A stretch of DNA of 64,000 nt from Clostridiales bacterium 1_7_47FAA (GCA_000155435.1 DS990260.1:1349082-1413081), one strand, 5' to 3'; shown: positions 50,166-60,845, counted from the stretch's first letter. The notes: generated by a model not told the origin, from the sequence alone. Numbers and translations are program-made.

Positions 50166-51278
50166 ATGTCGGAAACATCCGATAACATCTACATGGGCCG
50201 CGCCCTTGCCCTTGCTGCAAAAGGGGAAGGCCGCGTTAACCCCAATCCCCTGGTGGGCGCTGTCATTGTCAGGGACGGCGCCGTCATCGGCCAGGGATAT
50301 CACGGTTTTTACGGCGGTCCCCACGCTGAACGGGCCGCCCTTGACTCCCTGACCGCGCCAGCCAAAGGGGCCGTGCTCTACGTCACCTTAGAGCCATGCT
50401 GCCATTATGGCAAAACCCCGCCCTGCACGGATGCCATCATAAAAAGCGGCATCCGCCGGGTGGTCATCGGCGCCATGGACCCTAACCCGCTGGTTGCGGG
50501 AAAAGGGATTGCGGCCCTTAAGAGTCACGGGATTGAAGTAATCCAGGGCGTTTTAGAGGAGGAATGCATCCGCCAGAATGAGGTCTTCTTCCACTTCATC
50601 CGCACCAGGCAGCCCTATGTGGTCATGAAATACGCCATGACCATGGATGGCAGGACAGCCACATCCGGCCGTCTGTCCAGATGGATTACCGGGGAACAGG
50701 CCCGGGAGCACGTCCATAAGACCAGGAACCGTTTAAGCGCCGTCATGACAGGGCTTGGGACCATCCTTGCTGATGACCCGCAGTTAACCTGCCGGATCCC
50801 GGGCGGAAGGAATCCGGTGCGCATCATCTGCGATACCCGCCTCATGACACCGCTTACATCCAACGTAGTCAGGACCGCTCCCCATGTCAGGACCATCCTG
50901 GCAACCTGCTGCCAGGACCCTGCCGCCATGGCTCCCTTTAAGGATGCGGGCTGCGAAATCCTGATCCTGCCCGAAAGGGACGGTCACACGGACCTTAGGT
51001 TCCTGATGGAACGCCTGGGCGGGATGGATATTGACAGCGTCCTGCTGGAAGGAGGCAGCGCCCTCAACTGGTCCGCGCTGGACCAGGGCATTGTCCATAA
51101 GCTTCAGGCCTACATTGCCCCAAAGATTTTCGGCGGAGAAAAGGGACTTTGCCCGGTAGGAGGGAAAGGGGTGGAACTGCCCGGAATGGCTTTCTCCCTG
51201 GAACCCCCAAAAATCACGGTCCTTGGCAGGGATATCCTTTTAGAAAGCGGGGTGGTTCCTTGTTCACAGGCATCATAG
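50166..51278 (+). CDS. ribD: bifunctional riboflavin-specific deaminase/reductase
   Basis: A 370-residue RibD. The deaminase domain (1-145) has the zinc motif HAERAALDSL and PCCHYGKTPPC. The reductase domain (about 148-360) has KYAMTMDGRTATSGRLSRWI, GLGTILADDPQLTCR and LLEGGSALNWSAL. It deaminates and then reduces the pyrimidine made by GTP cyclohydrolase II. GAAAAGGAGGTG lies upstream. First gene of ribD-ribE-ribBA-ribH; it overlaps ribE by 19 nt. Confidence 0.96.
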   Translation: MSETSDNIYMGRALALAAKGEGRVNPNPLVGAVIVRDGAVIGQGYHGFYGGPHAERAALDSLTAPAKGAVLYVTLEPCCHYGKTPPCTDAIIKSGIRRVVIGAMDPNPLVAGKGIAALKSHGIEVIQGVLEEECIRQNEVFFHFIRTRQPYVVMKYAMTMDGRTATSGRLSRWITGEQAREHVHKTRNRLSAVMTGLGTILADDPQLTCRIPGGRNPVRIICDTRLMTPLTSNVVRTAPHVRTILATCCQDPAAMAPFKDAGCEILILPERDGHTDLRFLMERLGGMDIDSVLLEGGSALNWSALDQGIVHKLQAYIAPKIFGGEKGLCPVGGKGVELPGMAFSLEPPKITVLGRDILLESGVVPCSQAS

Positions 51279-51922
51279 AGGAAACAGGGACCCTGGTGTC
51301 CTCCATCCGCGGCCCCCGCTCCTGTGTGTTGGATATCAGGGCGCGCGCCGTCTTAGACGGCACCGTGCCCGGTGACAGCATTGCGGTTAACGGCGTATGC
51401 CTCACTGCCTCCGCTGTCTCATCAACCGGATTCACGGCTGATGTCATGCCGGAAACCATGGCGCGTACCGGTCTTGGGTCCATGAACCCCGGCGCCCTTG
51501 TGAATCTGGAACGGGCAATGGCTGCAGACGGGCGGTTCGGCGGACATATTGTCTCCGGCCACATTGACGGCACCGGAACCATTTCCATGATAAAGCGGGA
51601 AGGCAATGCCATCTGGTACACCGTCCGCACCTGCCCTTCCATCCTGGACCTCATCATAGAAAAAGGCTCCATTGCCATGGATGGGATCAGCCTCACCGTT
51701 GCCAGGGTGACGGACCGGGATTTTTGCGTATCTGTCATCCCGCACACTGCCGGCCATACGAACCTGGTCCGTAAGACAGTGGGAAGCACGGTGAATCTGG
51801 AAAATGACTGTGTGGGGAAATATGTAGGGAAATACCTAGCAAAGCTGCTTACAGTCCCGCGCCATGACAGCCATCCCGGGTCCGCCGTGACGGAGGAATT
51901 TTTATTAAGGAACGGTTTTTAA
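51260..51922 (+). CDS. ribE: riboflavin synthase alpha subunit
   Basis: A 220-residue protein with two lumazine-binding repeats. The start is TTG 51260, giving the family N-terminus (M/L)[11 protein letters not shown]; the open frame further upstream is inside rib[12 protein letters not shown] and [12 protein letters not shown] in the first half, and [14 protein letters not shown] and [15 protein letters not shown] in the second, are the conserved parts. It dismutates two lumazines to riboflavin plus the pyrimidine. Confidence 0.95.
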   Translation: MFTGIIEETGTLVSSIRGPRSCVLDIRARAVLDGTVPGDSIAVNGVCLTASAVSSTGFTADVMPETMARTGLGSMNPGALVNLERAMAADGRFGGHIVSGHIDGTGTISMIKREGNAIWYTVRTCPSILDLIIEKGSIAMDGISLTVARVTDRDFCVSVIPHTAGHTNLVRKTVGSTVNLENDCVGKYVGKYLAKLLTVPRHDSHPGSAVTEEFLLRNGF

Positions 51923-51966
51923 TCTTACACATCCATATGAATCCACAAATAAAGGAGGTTAACATC

Positions 51967-53181
51967 ATGTATCACTTTAACACCGTAGAGGAGGCGCTGG
52001 ACAGCCTGCGCCAGGGCAGGATCATCCTGGTCACGGATGATGAGGACCGGGAAAATGAAGGCGATTTTATCTGCGCCGCCCAGTATGCCACCACGGAGAA
52101 TGTCAACTTCATGGCAGTCCACGGCAAAGGGCTTATCTGCATGCCCATGAGCCGGGAGCTCTGCCAGAAGCTTAAATTCCCGCAGATGGTAGCGGACAAC
52201 GGCGATAACCATGAAACTGCATTTACGGTATCCGTGGACCATATAAGCACGGCCACCGGCATTTCTGCACAGGAGCGCGGGACCACGGCCCGTTCCTGCG
52301 CTGATGAGGGTGCAAAGCCCGGGGATTTCCGCCGTCCAGGCCATATGTTTCCCCTGATGGCAAAGGAAAACGGCGTCCTGGAGCGTCCCGGCCACACAGA
52401 GGCCACCGTGGACCTGATGCGACTGGCCGGACTGAAGGAATGCGGCCTATGCTGTGAAATCATGAAGGAGGACGGTACCATGATGCGCGCACCGCAGCTC
52501 ATGGAACTGGCCGGACACTGGGGGCTTGCCATCACCACCATAAAAGCCATCCAGGATTACCGCAAGCAGCATGACTGCCTGGTGGAACGCGTGGCCTGCA
52601 CCAGGATGCCTACCCAGTACGGGACTTTCCGCGCTTACGGCTACGTGGACAAGCTAAGCGGCGAGCACCATGTTGCCCTGGTAAAGGGAGACATCGGGGA
52701 CGGCAGGGACCTTCTATGCCGTGTACACTCCGAATGCCTGACAGGCGATGGGTTCGGCTCCCTGCGCTGTGACTGCGGGCAGCAGTTTGCCGCCGCCATG
52801 GGACAGATTGAAAAGGAAGGGCGCGGCATCCTGCTCTACATGCGCCAGGAGGGACGGGGCATTGGCCTGATTAACAAGCTGAAGGCATATGAGCTTCAGG
52901 ACCATGGGATGGATACCTTGGAAGCCAACCTGGCCCTGGGATTTAAAGGGGATATGCGGGAGTATCATATCGGCGCCCAGATACTCAAGGACCTGGGCGC
53001 CAGGACCCTGCGGCTGCTGACCAACAACCCGGACAAGGTATACCAGCTCTCCGGGTTCGGATTGGAGATCATAAAACGTGTCCCCATCCAGATGGAACCC
53101 ACTGGCCATGACCTTTTTTACCTGAAAACAAAACAGCAGAGGATGGGACACATCCTGCACTACGAAAGGAATACAATATAA
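51967..53181 (+). CDS. ribBA: 3,4-dihydroxy-2-butanone-4-phosphate synthase / GTP cyclohydrolase II
   Basis: A 404-residue fusion. The DHBP synthase half has [18 protein letters not shown] and GICMPM-type segments (LICMPM), plus [16 protein letters not shown]. The cyclohydrolase half has the zinc site [18 protein letters not shown] and [16 protein letters not shown]. It supplies both riboflavin precursors, from ribulose-5-phosphate and GTP. Start at ATG 51967 with AAAGGAGG 8 nt upstream, not ATG 51937. Confidence 0.97.
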   Translation: MYHFNTVEEALDSLRQGRIILVTDDEDRENEGDFICAAQYATTENVNFMAVHGKGLICMPMSRELCQKLKFPQMVADNGDNHETAFTVSVDHISTATGISAQERGTTARSCADEGAKPGDFRRPGHMFPLMAKENGVLERPGHTEATVDLMRLAGLKECGLCCEIMKEDGTMMRAPQLMELAGHWGLAITTIKAIQDYRKQHDCLVERVACTRMPTQYGTFRAYGYVDKLSGEHHVALVKGDIGDGRDLLCRVHSECLTGDGFGSLRCDCGQQFAAAMGQIEKEGRGILLYMRQEGRGIGLINKLKAYELQDHGMDTLEANLALGFKGDMREYHIGAQILKDLGARTLRLLTNNPDKVYQLSGFGLEIIKRVPIQMEPTGHDLFYLKTKQQRMGHILHYERNTI

Positions 53182-53193
53182 GGAGGATCCGTT

Positions 53194-53691
53194 ATGAATA
53201 TATATGAAGGAAAACTGATACCGGACAACATGAAGGTGGGCATTGTAGCCGCCCGTTTCAACGAATTCATCACCTCCAGGCTCTTAAGCGGCGCCCTGGA
53301 CGGATTAAGGCGCCATGACGTGGAGGACGGGAATATTGACGTTGCATGGGTGCCCGGAGCTTTTGAGATTCCGCTGGCAGCTTTAAGGATGGCTTCCAGC
53401 GGCAGATATGACGCCGTCATCTGCCTTGGGGCCGTCATCCGCGGCAGCACAAGCCACTATGACCATGTGTGCAGTGAGGTTTCCAAGGGAATTGCCCATG
53501 TATCCCTTACAAGCGGGATTCCTGTCATGTTCGGCGTGCTGACCACGGAAAATATCGAACAGGCCATTGAACGCGCAGGCTCCAAGGCCGGCAACAAGGG
53601 CTATGAGTGCGCCATGGGAGCCATTGAGATGGCAAACCTGATGCGTGGGATGGGTGCATCTGGCGGGAATGCATTTCCAGGCACGCCCTAA
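53194..53691 (+). CDS. ribH: 6,7-dimethyl-8-ribityllumazine synthase
   Basis: A 165-residue lumazine synthase: [54 protein letters not shown] and [20 protein letters not shown] are conserved active-site segments. It condenses the RibB and RibD products and usually forms 60-mers. AAGGAGG lies 12 nt after ribBA. The last gene of the operon; its end overlaps the convergent MATE gene by 4 nt, leaving no room for a separate terminator. Confidence 0.97.
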   Translation: MNIYEGKLIPDNMKVGIVAARFNEFITSRLLSGALDGLRRHDVEDGNIDVAWVPGAFEIPLAALRMASSGRYDAVICLGAVIRGSTSHYDHVCSEVSKGIAHVSLTSGIPVMFGVLTTENIEQAIERAGSKAGNKGYECAMGAIEMANLMRGMGASGGNAFPGTP

Positions 53692-54998
53692 CGCGCGGCG
53701 CCGGCCCTCCTGATTCCCCACACGGACACCAGGCAGGCCAATGCCTCAGCCAGCACAAACGCAAGCCACACCCCGTCCATCCCCCATATGCCAGGCAGCA
53801 GGAACGCAAGGGGGATGATGGCCAGGCAGCCCCTGACAATGGATATGGCGAATGCTTTCCCGGTTTCGGTCACAGCGCTTAAAAAAGCCGAGCTGACAAT
53901 ATTAATCCCTGCAAAGAGGAATCCTGCAAAATACAGCTGGATTCCCCGCCTTGCAATGGGCACCAGCTCCTGGCTGCCTTCGCTGTTGAATATGGCGATG
54001 ATTCCCTGCCAGCATGAATTGGCGCAGGCATAGATACCGGCCGCCAGCACAATGGAAAGGATGGCCCCATACCGGAACACAAGCTTTAACGTCTTTCCAT
54101 CCCCCGCCCCGTAACTGCGGCTTACCAGGGGCTGCATCCCCTGGGCAATCCCTGTGAATACAGCGGTCACCACCAGCGCCAGGTTTGCCACGATGCCGTA
54201 GGCCGCCACCCCGGTATTGCCTGCCAGGGACAGGATGATGAGGTTAAACATCATGAGCACGATGCCGGACGACAATTCCGTTATAAAGGAGGACACGCCC
54301 GGTGACAGGATGGATACGGCTTCCCTCAGGCTCCACCTGCACCTTACGATGGACAGGGAGCTTTTTTTCCCGGACAGATGCAGGGCAAGCACCCCCATGC
54401 TGATGACAGGAGCAAGCCCGGTCGCAAAGGCCGCTCCGGACATCCCCATGGAAAAGGGAAACATGAACAGGTAATCCAGGGCAATATTGGCCAGGCTTCC
54501 CGTCAGCATGGCTGCCATGGACAGCTTTGGGTTCCCGTCATTGCGGACAAAGGCCAGCAGGGTATTGTTCATGATGAAACAGGGGGCAAAGCAGAGGATG
54601 ACCCTCAGGTAGACCACCGTATTGTCCATGGTGTCCCCGTCCGCCCCCAGGACAGCCGCAAGGACGGGCGCGCACAAAAGACCGGCTAAAAGGAACACAC
54701 CTCCCGCTGCCAGCGCCAGTCCCACGGTCCTTGTGAATACCTGCCCCGCCTCCCTTTCATGCCCCTGGAACCTGAAGATGGAAAACCGGGTGCCTCCTCC
54801 GGCGCCCATCATAAGTCCGGTGGCATTGATTACACTGTACACGGAAATAGCCAGGTTAAGGGCTGCCAGGCCGCTGGTTCCCAGGGCCTTGGATACAAAA
54901 TACGTATCGGCCAGGATATAACATGACAGCCCGATCATCCCCATCACGTTGAGTCCCACATATCTGAAAAATTCATAAGCTCCGCTGTTTTTTCCCAT
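53688..54998 (-). CDS. MATE-family efflux protein
   Basis: A 436-residue, 12-span MATE protein. The start is ATG 54998 with GGGAGG 6 nt upstream ([20 protein letters not shown]). [21 protein letters not shown] and [21 protein letters not shown] are typical of the DinF/NorM-like clostridial branch. It is not closely similar to the other MATE protein at 41193. Substrate unknown. It is separated from the sugar-acid operon upstream by a terminator. Confidence 0.92.
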   Translation of the reverse strand: MGKNSGAYEFFRYVGLNVMGMIGLSCYILADTYFVSKALGTSGLAALNLAISVYSVINATGLMMGAGGGTRFSIFRFQGHEREAGQVFTRTVGLALAAGGVFLLAGLLCAPVLAAVLGADGDTMDNTVVYLRVILCFAPCFIMNNTLLAFVRNDGNPKLSMAAMLTGSLANIALDYLFMFPFSMGMSGAAFATGLAPVISMGVLALHLSGKKSSLSIVRCRWSLREAVSILSPGVSSFITELSSGIVLMMFNLIILSLAGNTGVAAYGIVANLALVVTAVFTGIAQGMQPLVSRSYGAGDGKTLKLVFRYGAILSIVLAAGIYACANSCWQGIIAIFNSEGSQELVPIARRGIQLYFAGFLFAGINIVSSAFLSAVTETGKAFAISIVRGCLAIIPLAFLLPGIWGMDGVWLAFVLAEALACLVSVWGIRRAGAAR

Positions 54999-55071
54999 CC
55001 CTGTCCTCCCTATGCAGCCGGCGGAAAGCAATTTTCAAACACAATCCAGTGCCGCCGGCTGGATTTTCCCG

Positions 55072-55122
55072 AAAAAAAGCCCGGACACATTCCTTCTTTG
55101 ACCTAACGGAATGTGTTCAGGC
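55072..55122 (-). terminator. terminator of the sugar-acid operon
   Basis: Minus strand GCCTGAACACATTCC pairs with GGAATGTGTCCGGGC (ACACATTCC/GGAATGTGT perfect), followed by TTTTTTT. It lies 92 nt past the transporter stop. Confidence 0.88.
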
Positions 55123-55213
55123 ACATAAGCGCTGCATACCCGGTGGCAGGCAGCTGTGTTTACTTATTCATATCTTGATAAAGTCTATCATGATCCTGTG
55201 ATATTTTCAAGGA

Positions 55214-56602
55214 CTATAGAAACCATTCTGCCCCCAGTCCTGTCACGGTGAAGAACGTCAGTATGTACAGGCAGATGGATGTAATATAGGCAAATGGAAT
55301 TGAAAGCTTCAGGAAATCCCTGGACTCTACTTTTGTATAAGCCAGCCCCCATGCAACCCATGACTGTGTGATGCAGGAACCCACATTCACCGTTATGGCT
55401 GGAATTGCAAATACACAGAATAGGAATGGGACAGAAAAGCTTGCCACATGGGACAGAACCCCCAGGGTTGCCGCGCCACATCCAAACAGTGTGAGAGGCC
55501 CCCGGAAAAAAGCAAATGCTGTCAGCAATGCAAAAACAACACACACAACCAGCTCGCTCCTTGGCATGATGGAACCGATTATCACATTAAAATAAGGGGA
55601 TGCATAGGCCGCGCAGGCGTTAAACATAGGCAGGGTCAGAAGAAAACCTACCAGCGGAGCCGTGTCCACCACACCATCGTAGTATAATTTATTGACCAGC
55701 TGACAGTTTTCCTTAAACGTCCCTTTCATCCTGCCGCAAAGAAACAATGCTGCAAAGCCGGCAATAATGAATCCTCCGATAACAGAAAAATCCAGCCATA
55801 TCTTAAGGACCACTGGTACGATAGGCAGAATCAGGGCATATATGGGGGCATCCTTCTGGGCAGGAACACTGGTGCGTGCAGCCCAGGCATGACTGACTTT
55901 GCGTTTTCTCAAATAGAATGCGGTAAGCAGGTTAACCACAACCAGGGTGATTACCAGCGCCATATACCCAAAATGCGCCGCGTACCATCCAAAGGAAAAG
56001 GCAGGCATTCCATCCACCGATACCACAAATGCCCGAAGCTGTGCGTGCAGCACAGGATTCAGATACATACCAGCGGACACGGATGCCATAAATGTAAACA
56101 TGGCAATTCCTTTAGGTATTCCAAGTGATAAAAGGATAGGTAGAACAATAACACCGATTGCAATCACAGGACCGGCCCCCATCATGGCTGTAAAGATAAA
56201 TGCAGTGGCAATATTCAGGAGCAGGATGGTGATGACCGGCCTGTCACCCCCTAACTCCACTACTTTGCGGATGATTGTGGAAGCAATGCCCGTGTCCATC
56301 AGTACCCGGCCAAACCAGGCTCCCCAGCACACATTCACCAGTGTAATCCCCCAGTTTTCCGATGCCGACTGGAAAATCTTATTTAAAATCCCCACCAGGG
56401 GTGTCCCGGTTCCTTTGCCAAACTGCAGAATGCTGTTATCCGCCAGGAACTGAGGCGATAAAAAGAAGGTCCCACCCAATGATAATACGGTCCATAATAC
56501 CGTCATCACTAAAAAACCAATCAATAAATTATAGCCTTTTACACAATAATATGCCAATCCGAAAAATGATAAAATCAGAATAATGCCAATCACATACTCC
56601 AT
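55214..56602 (-). CDS. ion-transporter-superfamily permease for a sugar acid or carboxylate
   Basis: A 462-residue membrane protein with about 11-12 spans and several conserved glycine/proline loops (MMGAGPVIAIGVIVLPILLS, and FFRGPLTLFGCGAATLG). The layout is that of GntP/CitMHS-type organic-anion permeases. Start at ATG 56602 with GGAGG 9 nt upstream. It is the last gene after the dehydrogenase, dehydratase and RraA-like genes, so it probably imports their substrate, an aldonate or aldarate. Confidence 0.8.
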   Translation of the reverse strand: MEYVIGIILILSFFGLAYYCVKGYNLLIGFLVMTVLWTVLSLGGTFFLSPQFLADNSILQFGKGTGTPLVGILNKIFQSASENWGITLVNVCWGAWFGRVLMDTGIASTIIRKVVELGGDRPVITILLLNIATAFIFTAMMGAGPVIAIGVIVLPILLSLGIPKGIAMFTFMASVSAGMYLNPVLHAQLRAFVVSVDGMPAFSFGWYAAHFGYMALVITLVVVNLLTAFYLRKRKVSHAWAARTSVPAQKDAPIYALILPIVPVVLKIWLDFSVIGGFIIAGFAALFLCGRMKGTFKENCQLVNKLYYDGVVDTAPLVGFLLTLPMFNACAAYASPYFNVIIGSIMPRSELVVCVVFALLTAFAFFRGPLTLFGCGAATLGVLSHVASFSVPFLFCVFAIPAITVNVGSCITQSWVAWGLAYTKVESRDFLKLSIPFAYITSICLYILTFFTVTGLGAEWFL

Positions 56603-56647
56603 ACCGATTAACCTCCATTTCAAATGACGAATCATCCTTAAATATCA

Positions 56648-57304
56648 TTACAATATCCCGAATATCCGGAAAGCCTCCGTTGCGCCCATACCATTTTCAA
56701 TGGCTTTCCTTACCTCCTTTTCCCCGGCTGCTTTTTCAAGTGCCTTTTCAATGCATTCCCCTGCAATTGCCTTTGGGATGATAAGCACCCCGTCCACATC
56801 GCCAAATACCAAATCCCCGTCATGTATGATGACACTGCCAATTTCGATGGTACACCTGAAATCAATAACATTGGTCCGTATACTGGAGTCCTGTGCCCAG
56901 CAGCCAGCAGAAAAAACAGGGAATTGCTGGTCCAGTACCTGAGGCGTGTCCCGGGTATAGCCGTTCAGAACCGCTCCAACTGCCCCCCGCATCTTCGCTG
57001 CAGCGGTCAACAGTTCTCCCCACATAGCGCTGTTATGCGCCCCGGTAGCAAGATAGACCTCATTCTGATCCAACTGATCCAAAGCCTCCGTCAGCAGGCC
57101 AAACGGCTTTTCCTGTGCTTCAAATACATCACACTCCAAAACAGTGCATGCCTTTCCCGCAATCTTCATCCCTTCCTTTAACGGCCGGATTCCTGCCGGC
57201 AGGAACTGGTGGGAATGCCCCATGACATCCAGTATGTCCCCCACCACCGGCGTATACAGCCTCTCCCTCATAAGGGAAAACATCTCCTCTTCACTTTTCC
57301 ACAT
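56648..57304 (-). CDS. RraA-like aldolase/decarboxylase (HMG-aldolase family)
   Basis: A 218-residue RraA-fold protein. GELLTAAAKMRGAVGAVLNG and the following YTRD carry the residues (G...A...R-D) used by class II 4-hydroxy-4-methyl-2-oxoglutarate aldolases, rather than the RNase E inhibitor surface. FGDVDGVLIIPKA is also conserved. In this operon it is well placed to split a 2-keto-3-deoxy acid into pyruvate and an aldehyde or hydroxy-acid, using a divalent metal. Gaps of 31 nt and 45 nt to the neighbours indicate one transcript. Confidence 0.88.
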   Translation of the reverse strand: MWKSEEEMFSLMRERLYTPVVGDILDVMGHSHQFLPAGIRPLKEGMKIAGKACTVLECDVFEAQEKPFGLLTEALDQLDQNEVYLATGAHNSAMWGELLTAAAKMRGAVGAVLNGYTRDTPQVLDQQFPVFSAGCWAQDSSIRTNVIDFRCTIEIGSVIIHDGDLVFGDVDGVLIIPKAIAGECIEKALEKAAGEKEVRKAIENGMGATEAFRIFGIL

Positions 57305-57335
57305 GGCTTCTCCTCCTTAGCTGGATTTTACACCG

Positions 57336-58673
57336 TTAACTCCATATACGGTCATGGGCCCATTCATGGTTCCATTCCTCTGTACTCTCCCATACCCCAG
57401 GCCGTTTGGGATTGATATGTTCAGCCAGTACCTCATCGTCCAGTTCCTCTATTCCAAGTCCCGGACGGTCCGTAAGTTCCAGCCAGCCGTTCTGTACAAT
57501 CGGCCTGCTGCTTCCCTTTACCATGCTGTCCCACCATGCTACATCGTGGGCATGGTATTCCATGGCCAGCAGATTATCTCCTGCCGCCGTACAGACATGT
57601 GCGGCGGCCATACAGCCCACGGGAGTCTCCGCCATATGCACTGCCGCCGCGATTCCCTTTTCCTCCGCCATTTCAATAATCCTCATGGACTCACCAATCC
57701 CCCCGGCTGTCAGTACATCCGGATGAATGACGGAAACTGCCCGGTTCTCAATCAGAGGCCGGAATGCATCCCTTCCGAAGATATCCTCTCCCGTACACAT
57801 AGGAACCGTGGTGCTGTCACTTAACACCTTCCACTGGTCCGTATAGAACCAGGGCACACAATCCTCCATCCAAAAAATATTAAATTTTTCCAGCCTTTTT
57901 GCCAGCTTCAGACATGACTGGTAATTCACATGACCAATGTGGTCGATTGCCAGCGGCACATCATAACCAACCATGTCCCTGGCCTGTTTCACGTAATCCT
58001 CCAGATAGTCCAGACCCAGTTCTGTAATGGAAAGGCCCGTAAAAGGATGCTGTGTATTCATGAAGTCTGTAACGTTTTTATCTGTAATTCCAAAGGATAG
58101 CTCCTCCCGATTATGTTTCCTCATCTGTTCCACATACCCCAGCGGTGCATTTAATGCTCCGTCCACATCCACCAGAAGATCCACGCCCAGATCCATTTTC
58201 AACATGGTATAACCGCTTTCCATCCTGCTTTTAAGTGCAAGTCCCATGTCCCGCCCTGTATGCTTTCCGCTTACATCCGTATCACAATAGACCCTCACCT
58301 TATCCCGGCATTTTCCACCTAACATCTGATAGACCGGTACCCCATATGCTTTTCCAGCCAAATCCCACAATGCCGTTTCAATCCCGCTCACACCTCCTCC
58401 CTGGCGGGCATGACCTCCAAATTGACGTATCTTATGGAATATCTTATTGATATAGCAAGGATTCTCCCCTAAAATAAGACGCTTCAGTTCCAACGCATAG
58501 AAACGGTTGGAAAAATCCCGGATTTCCCCATATCCGCTGATTCCCTGATTGGTATCAATCCGAAGGACCGTGCAGTCCATGGGCGCCCCCACAATATCCG
58601 TGAACCTCATATCAGTAATCCTAAGTCCAGACGGATGGGATGCTGTCTTTATATCTGCTTCACATGTCTGCAT
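57336..58673 (-). CDS. enolase-superfamily sugar-acid dehydratase (mandelate racemase/muconate lactonizing family)
   Basis: A 445-residue enolase-superfamily protein. Metal ligands can be followed as LAIDHIGHVN (Asp), FWMEDC (Glu) and CTGEDIF (Glu). The lysine region is YTMLKMDLG, and the histidine AAVHMAETPVG ends the barrel. GHARQGGGVSGIETALWDLAGKAYG in the capping part is typical of acid-sugar dehydratases (gluconate, galactonate, tartrate types). It probably dehydrates an aldonate or aldarate to a 2-keto-3-deoxy acid. Its ATG lies one base after the preceding gene's stop, so they are coupled. Confidence 0.88.
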   Translation of the reverse strand: MQTCEADIKTASHPSGLRITDMRFTDIVGAPMDCTVLRIDTNQGISGYGEIRDFSNRFYALELKRLILGENPCYINKIFHKIRQFGGHARQGGGVSGIETALWDLAGKAYGVPVYQMLGGKCRDKVRVYCDTDVSGKHTGRDMGLALKSRMESGYTMLKMDLGVDLLVDVDGALNAPLGYVEQMRKHNREELSFGITDKNVTDFMNTQHPFTGLSITELGLDYLEDYVKQARDMVGYDVPLAIDHIGHVNYQSCLKLAKRLEKFNIFWMEDCVPWFYTDQWKVLSDSTTVPMCTGEDIFGRDAFRPLIENRAVSVIHPDVLTAGGIGESMRIIEMAEEKGIAAAVHMAETPVGCMAAAHVCTAAGDNLLAMEYHAHDVAWWDSMVKGSSRPIVQNGWLELTDRPGLGIEELDDEVLAEHINPKRPGVWESTEEWNHEWAHDRIWS

Positions 58674-58674
58674 G

Positions 58675-59664
58675 TTACATGACCCCCTTCCAGTATTTCA
58701 ATATTTTTTTGTTCACAACATTATCCGGTATGATTCCTTCTGAAAGTTTCTTTACGCCATCCAGACATTCCCCAGCCATATGAATACGTGCATCCCATGT
58801 CTCGCTGGCCACATGGGGCGTCAGTATGACCTGTTCCATTCCTTCAAGTTCACCGCCCGCATAGGGTTCTGTCTCGAATACATCCAATGCAGCTCCTTTT
58901 AGCCGACCTGTCTTAAGGGCGTCTGCCAGCGCCTTCAGATCCACCAGCGCTCCCCTGGATGCATTGACAAAATAAGAACCGGTTTTCATAAGGGCAAAAG
59001 CGGATGCGCCAAACATATGACGGTTTTCTCCTGTATAGGGAACATGCAGGGAAATACAGTCGCTTTCTTTTATCACCTCCTCCAGCGTCCCATACCGGAA
59101 CCCCTCCTTCTCCTCTATTTCCGTGGAAAGCCGCACAGGGTCATAGTAGGACACATCCATGCCAAGTGCAGCCGCCTTCCTTCCCACACACCGTCCAATC
59201 CGCCCCATCCCGATAATGCCCAGCACATGGCCTGCCACGGAAGTCTGGGTTGTCCCAAAAGGCTCTGTGGACCAGACTCCCCTCTTTATCTGGGCCGTAT
59301 AGCGGTACAGGTTATGGAAAATCCCCATAATCAAGGCAACCGTATGCTCCGCTGTTGGATCCGATACCTGTGTAGGGCTGTTAATGACAGGCAATCCTAA
59401 ACAGTCCGCATGGCCCATGTCCACATGGTCGAACCCCACTCCCAGACTAGCAATCATTTTCAGGCATTTCCCGGCGTCCATTATAGGACGTGTGACGGGC
59501 GTGCCTGCAATAGAAAACAGGACCTCCGCCTCCGCAATCATTCCCATCAGCTCGGTCTGGCTAAAACTTCCCTTCATCCTGTCCGGCCGGATAAACTCAA
59601 ACACATCCTCATATTCCTGAACACACTCATCCGGAATCCATTTCGTACATAATACCTTCAACAT
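58675..59664 (-). CDS. D-isomer 2-hydroxyacid dehydrogenase
   Basis: A 329-residue NAD(P)-dependent dehydrogenase: LGIIGMGRIGRCVGRKAAALG is the dinucleotide fold (GxGxxG), with the catalytic Arg in NASRGALVD, Glu in FETEPYAGG and His in TPHVAS. Such enzymes reduce glyoxylate, hydroxypyruvate or similar 2-oxoacids. Here it probably recycles a product of the RraA-like aldolase or oxidises the substrate. Start at ATG 59664 with GAGAGG 6 nt upstream. The first gene of the AraC-linked operon. Confidence 0.9.
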   Translation of the reverse strand: MLKVLCTKWIPDECVQEYEDVFEFIRPDRMKGSFSQTELMGMIAEAEVLFSIAGTPVTRPIMDAGKCLKMIASLGVGFDHVDMGHADCLGLPVINSPTQVSDPTAEHTVALIMGIFHNLYRYTAQIKRGVWSTEPFGTTQTSVAGHVLGIIGMGRIGRCVGRKAAALGMDVSYYDPVRLSTEIEEKEGFRYGTLEEVIKESDCISLHVPYTGENRHMFGASAFALMKTGSYFVNASRGALVDLKALADALKTGRLKGAALDVFETEPYAGGELEGMEQVILTPHVASETWDARIHMAGECLDGVKKLSEGIIPDNVVNKKILKYWKGVM

Positions 59665-59870
59665 GTCCATCCATCCTCTCTTTCCTGTATTCTACATCTC
59701 ATATCCCATATGGAAAAAATAACACATATATCCAGGTAATAACATGGATTTTATTGCAATATATGGACAAAATCGTACTAATATTTCACCCCGGCTATTT
59801 CCATTACAGGTCACGGCAGGTATAATGAAGATACTGGTCCATACGTCATTATTTCCCACAGGAGGCAACC

Positions 59871-60779
59871 ATGCTGGAGTTACAGCCATTCATCCATTCA
59901 AAAAATCTGATTTTGGTCCCTTATCTTGGAAACATCAGCCGCCGTAAACAATTCTCCGGATGGTACCGCGGAAAAGTTGTCCAGGAGGACCGGCATGAGT
60001 TTTATCTGATTACCCGCGGACAGGGCACATTAACCGTCGGCGAACAGTCCTATTCCGTGACAGAGGGTAATCTGATTTACATTCCATCGGTTGCAGGCAC
60101 CCGCTATAACCTGATTCCCGGGGAAGGGCTTATAGACTACTATTCCATCAACCTGCGCTGCGCCATGGCTGTCCACAAAAATGAGGTGTGGCTTTATAAT
60201 GAAAATACACGGTACCATTATCAGTCCGTGCCTTACCCGGAAAACGAAGAGTGGTCGTTTGAGCGCTGCAGCGGCCCCATGGACCTGCCGGTGGTCCGCG
60301 CCATGTCCAACCACACCCTATTACGTGAATTACTATCCAGGATTTACCACATCCGGACTGATACGGACTCCATCAACTTCTGGGCTGAAAAAAATATACT
60401 GCAGCAGTTTTTCTGTGAAGTCGCACTCCAGAATAAAAAAGCCGGTCAGGAGGATATGAACACGCGCAGGCTCAACAAAATCATCCACTATATAAAAAAG
60501 TACTACATGGAGCCCATTACCCTGGACAGCCTATGCAGTACTGTAAATCTCAGTCCCAGTTATATCATCAAACTTTTTAACCACTATACCTCACTGTCCC
60601 CCATGGCCTACGTTAACCGTGTAAGAATAGAAGCTGCCAGGGAAATGCTGGCAGAGACACCCCTGTCCGTTTCGGATATCGCAGCACAGACAGGTTTCAA
60701 GGACAGTTTTTACTTTTCAAAAAAATTCAAGGCAGTCACCGGAATCACTCCACGGCAGTATCGGAACAGCCTTCCCTAA
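59871..60779 (+). CDS. AraC-family regulator of the sugar-acid operon
   Basis: A 302-residue regulator. The N-terminal cupin-like domain has HEFYLITRGQGTLTVGEQSY and GNLIYIPSVAGTRYNL. The C-terminal double HTH has LDSLCSTVNLSPSYIIKLFN and DIAAQTGFKDSFYFSKKFKAVTGITPRQYR. AGGAGG lies 5 nt before the ATG. It is divergent from the 2-hydroxyacid dehydrogenase operon over about 200 bp and very likely activates it on sensing the sugar acid. Confidence 0.92.
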   Translation: MLELQPFIHSKNLILVPYLGNISRRKQFSGWYRGKVVQEDRHEFYLITRGQGTLTVGEQSYSVTEGNLIYIPSVAGTRYNLIPGEGLIDYYSINLRCAMAVHKNEVWLYNENTRYHYQSVPYPENEEWSFERCSGPMDLPVVRAMSNHTLLRELLSRIYHIRTDTDSINFWAEKNILQQFFCEVALQNKKAGQEDMNTRRLNKIIHYIKKYYMEPITLDSLCSTVNLSPSYIIKLFNHYTSLSPMAYVNRVRIEAAREMLAETPLSVSDIAAQTGFKDSFYFSKKFKAVTGITPRQYRNSLP

Positions 60780-60793
60780 ATCCGGCGAATGGC

Positions 60794-60842
60794 AAAAAAA
60801 GCAGGCATCTGCCATGTTTTATACAACAGCTGATACCTGCTT
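60794..60842 (-). terminator. terminator of the lacI gene at 60846
   Basis: Minus strand GCAGGTATC pairs with GATGCCTGC (one G-T pair), followed by TTTTTTT. It begins a few bases past the lacI stop and also separates it from the convergent AraC gene. Confidence 0.8.
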
Positions 60843-60845
60843 CCA

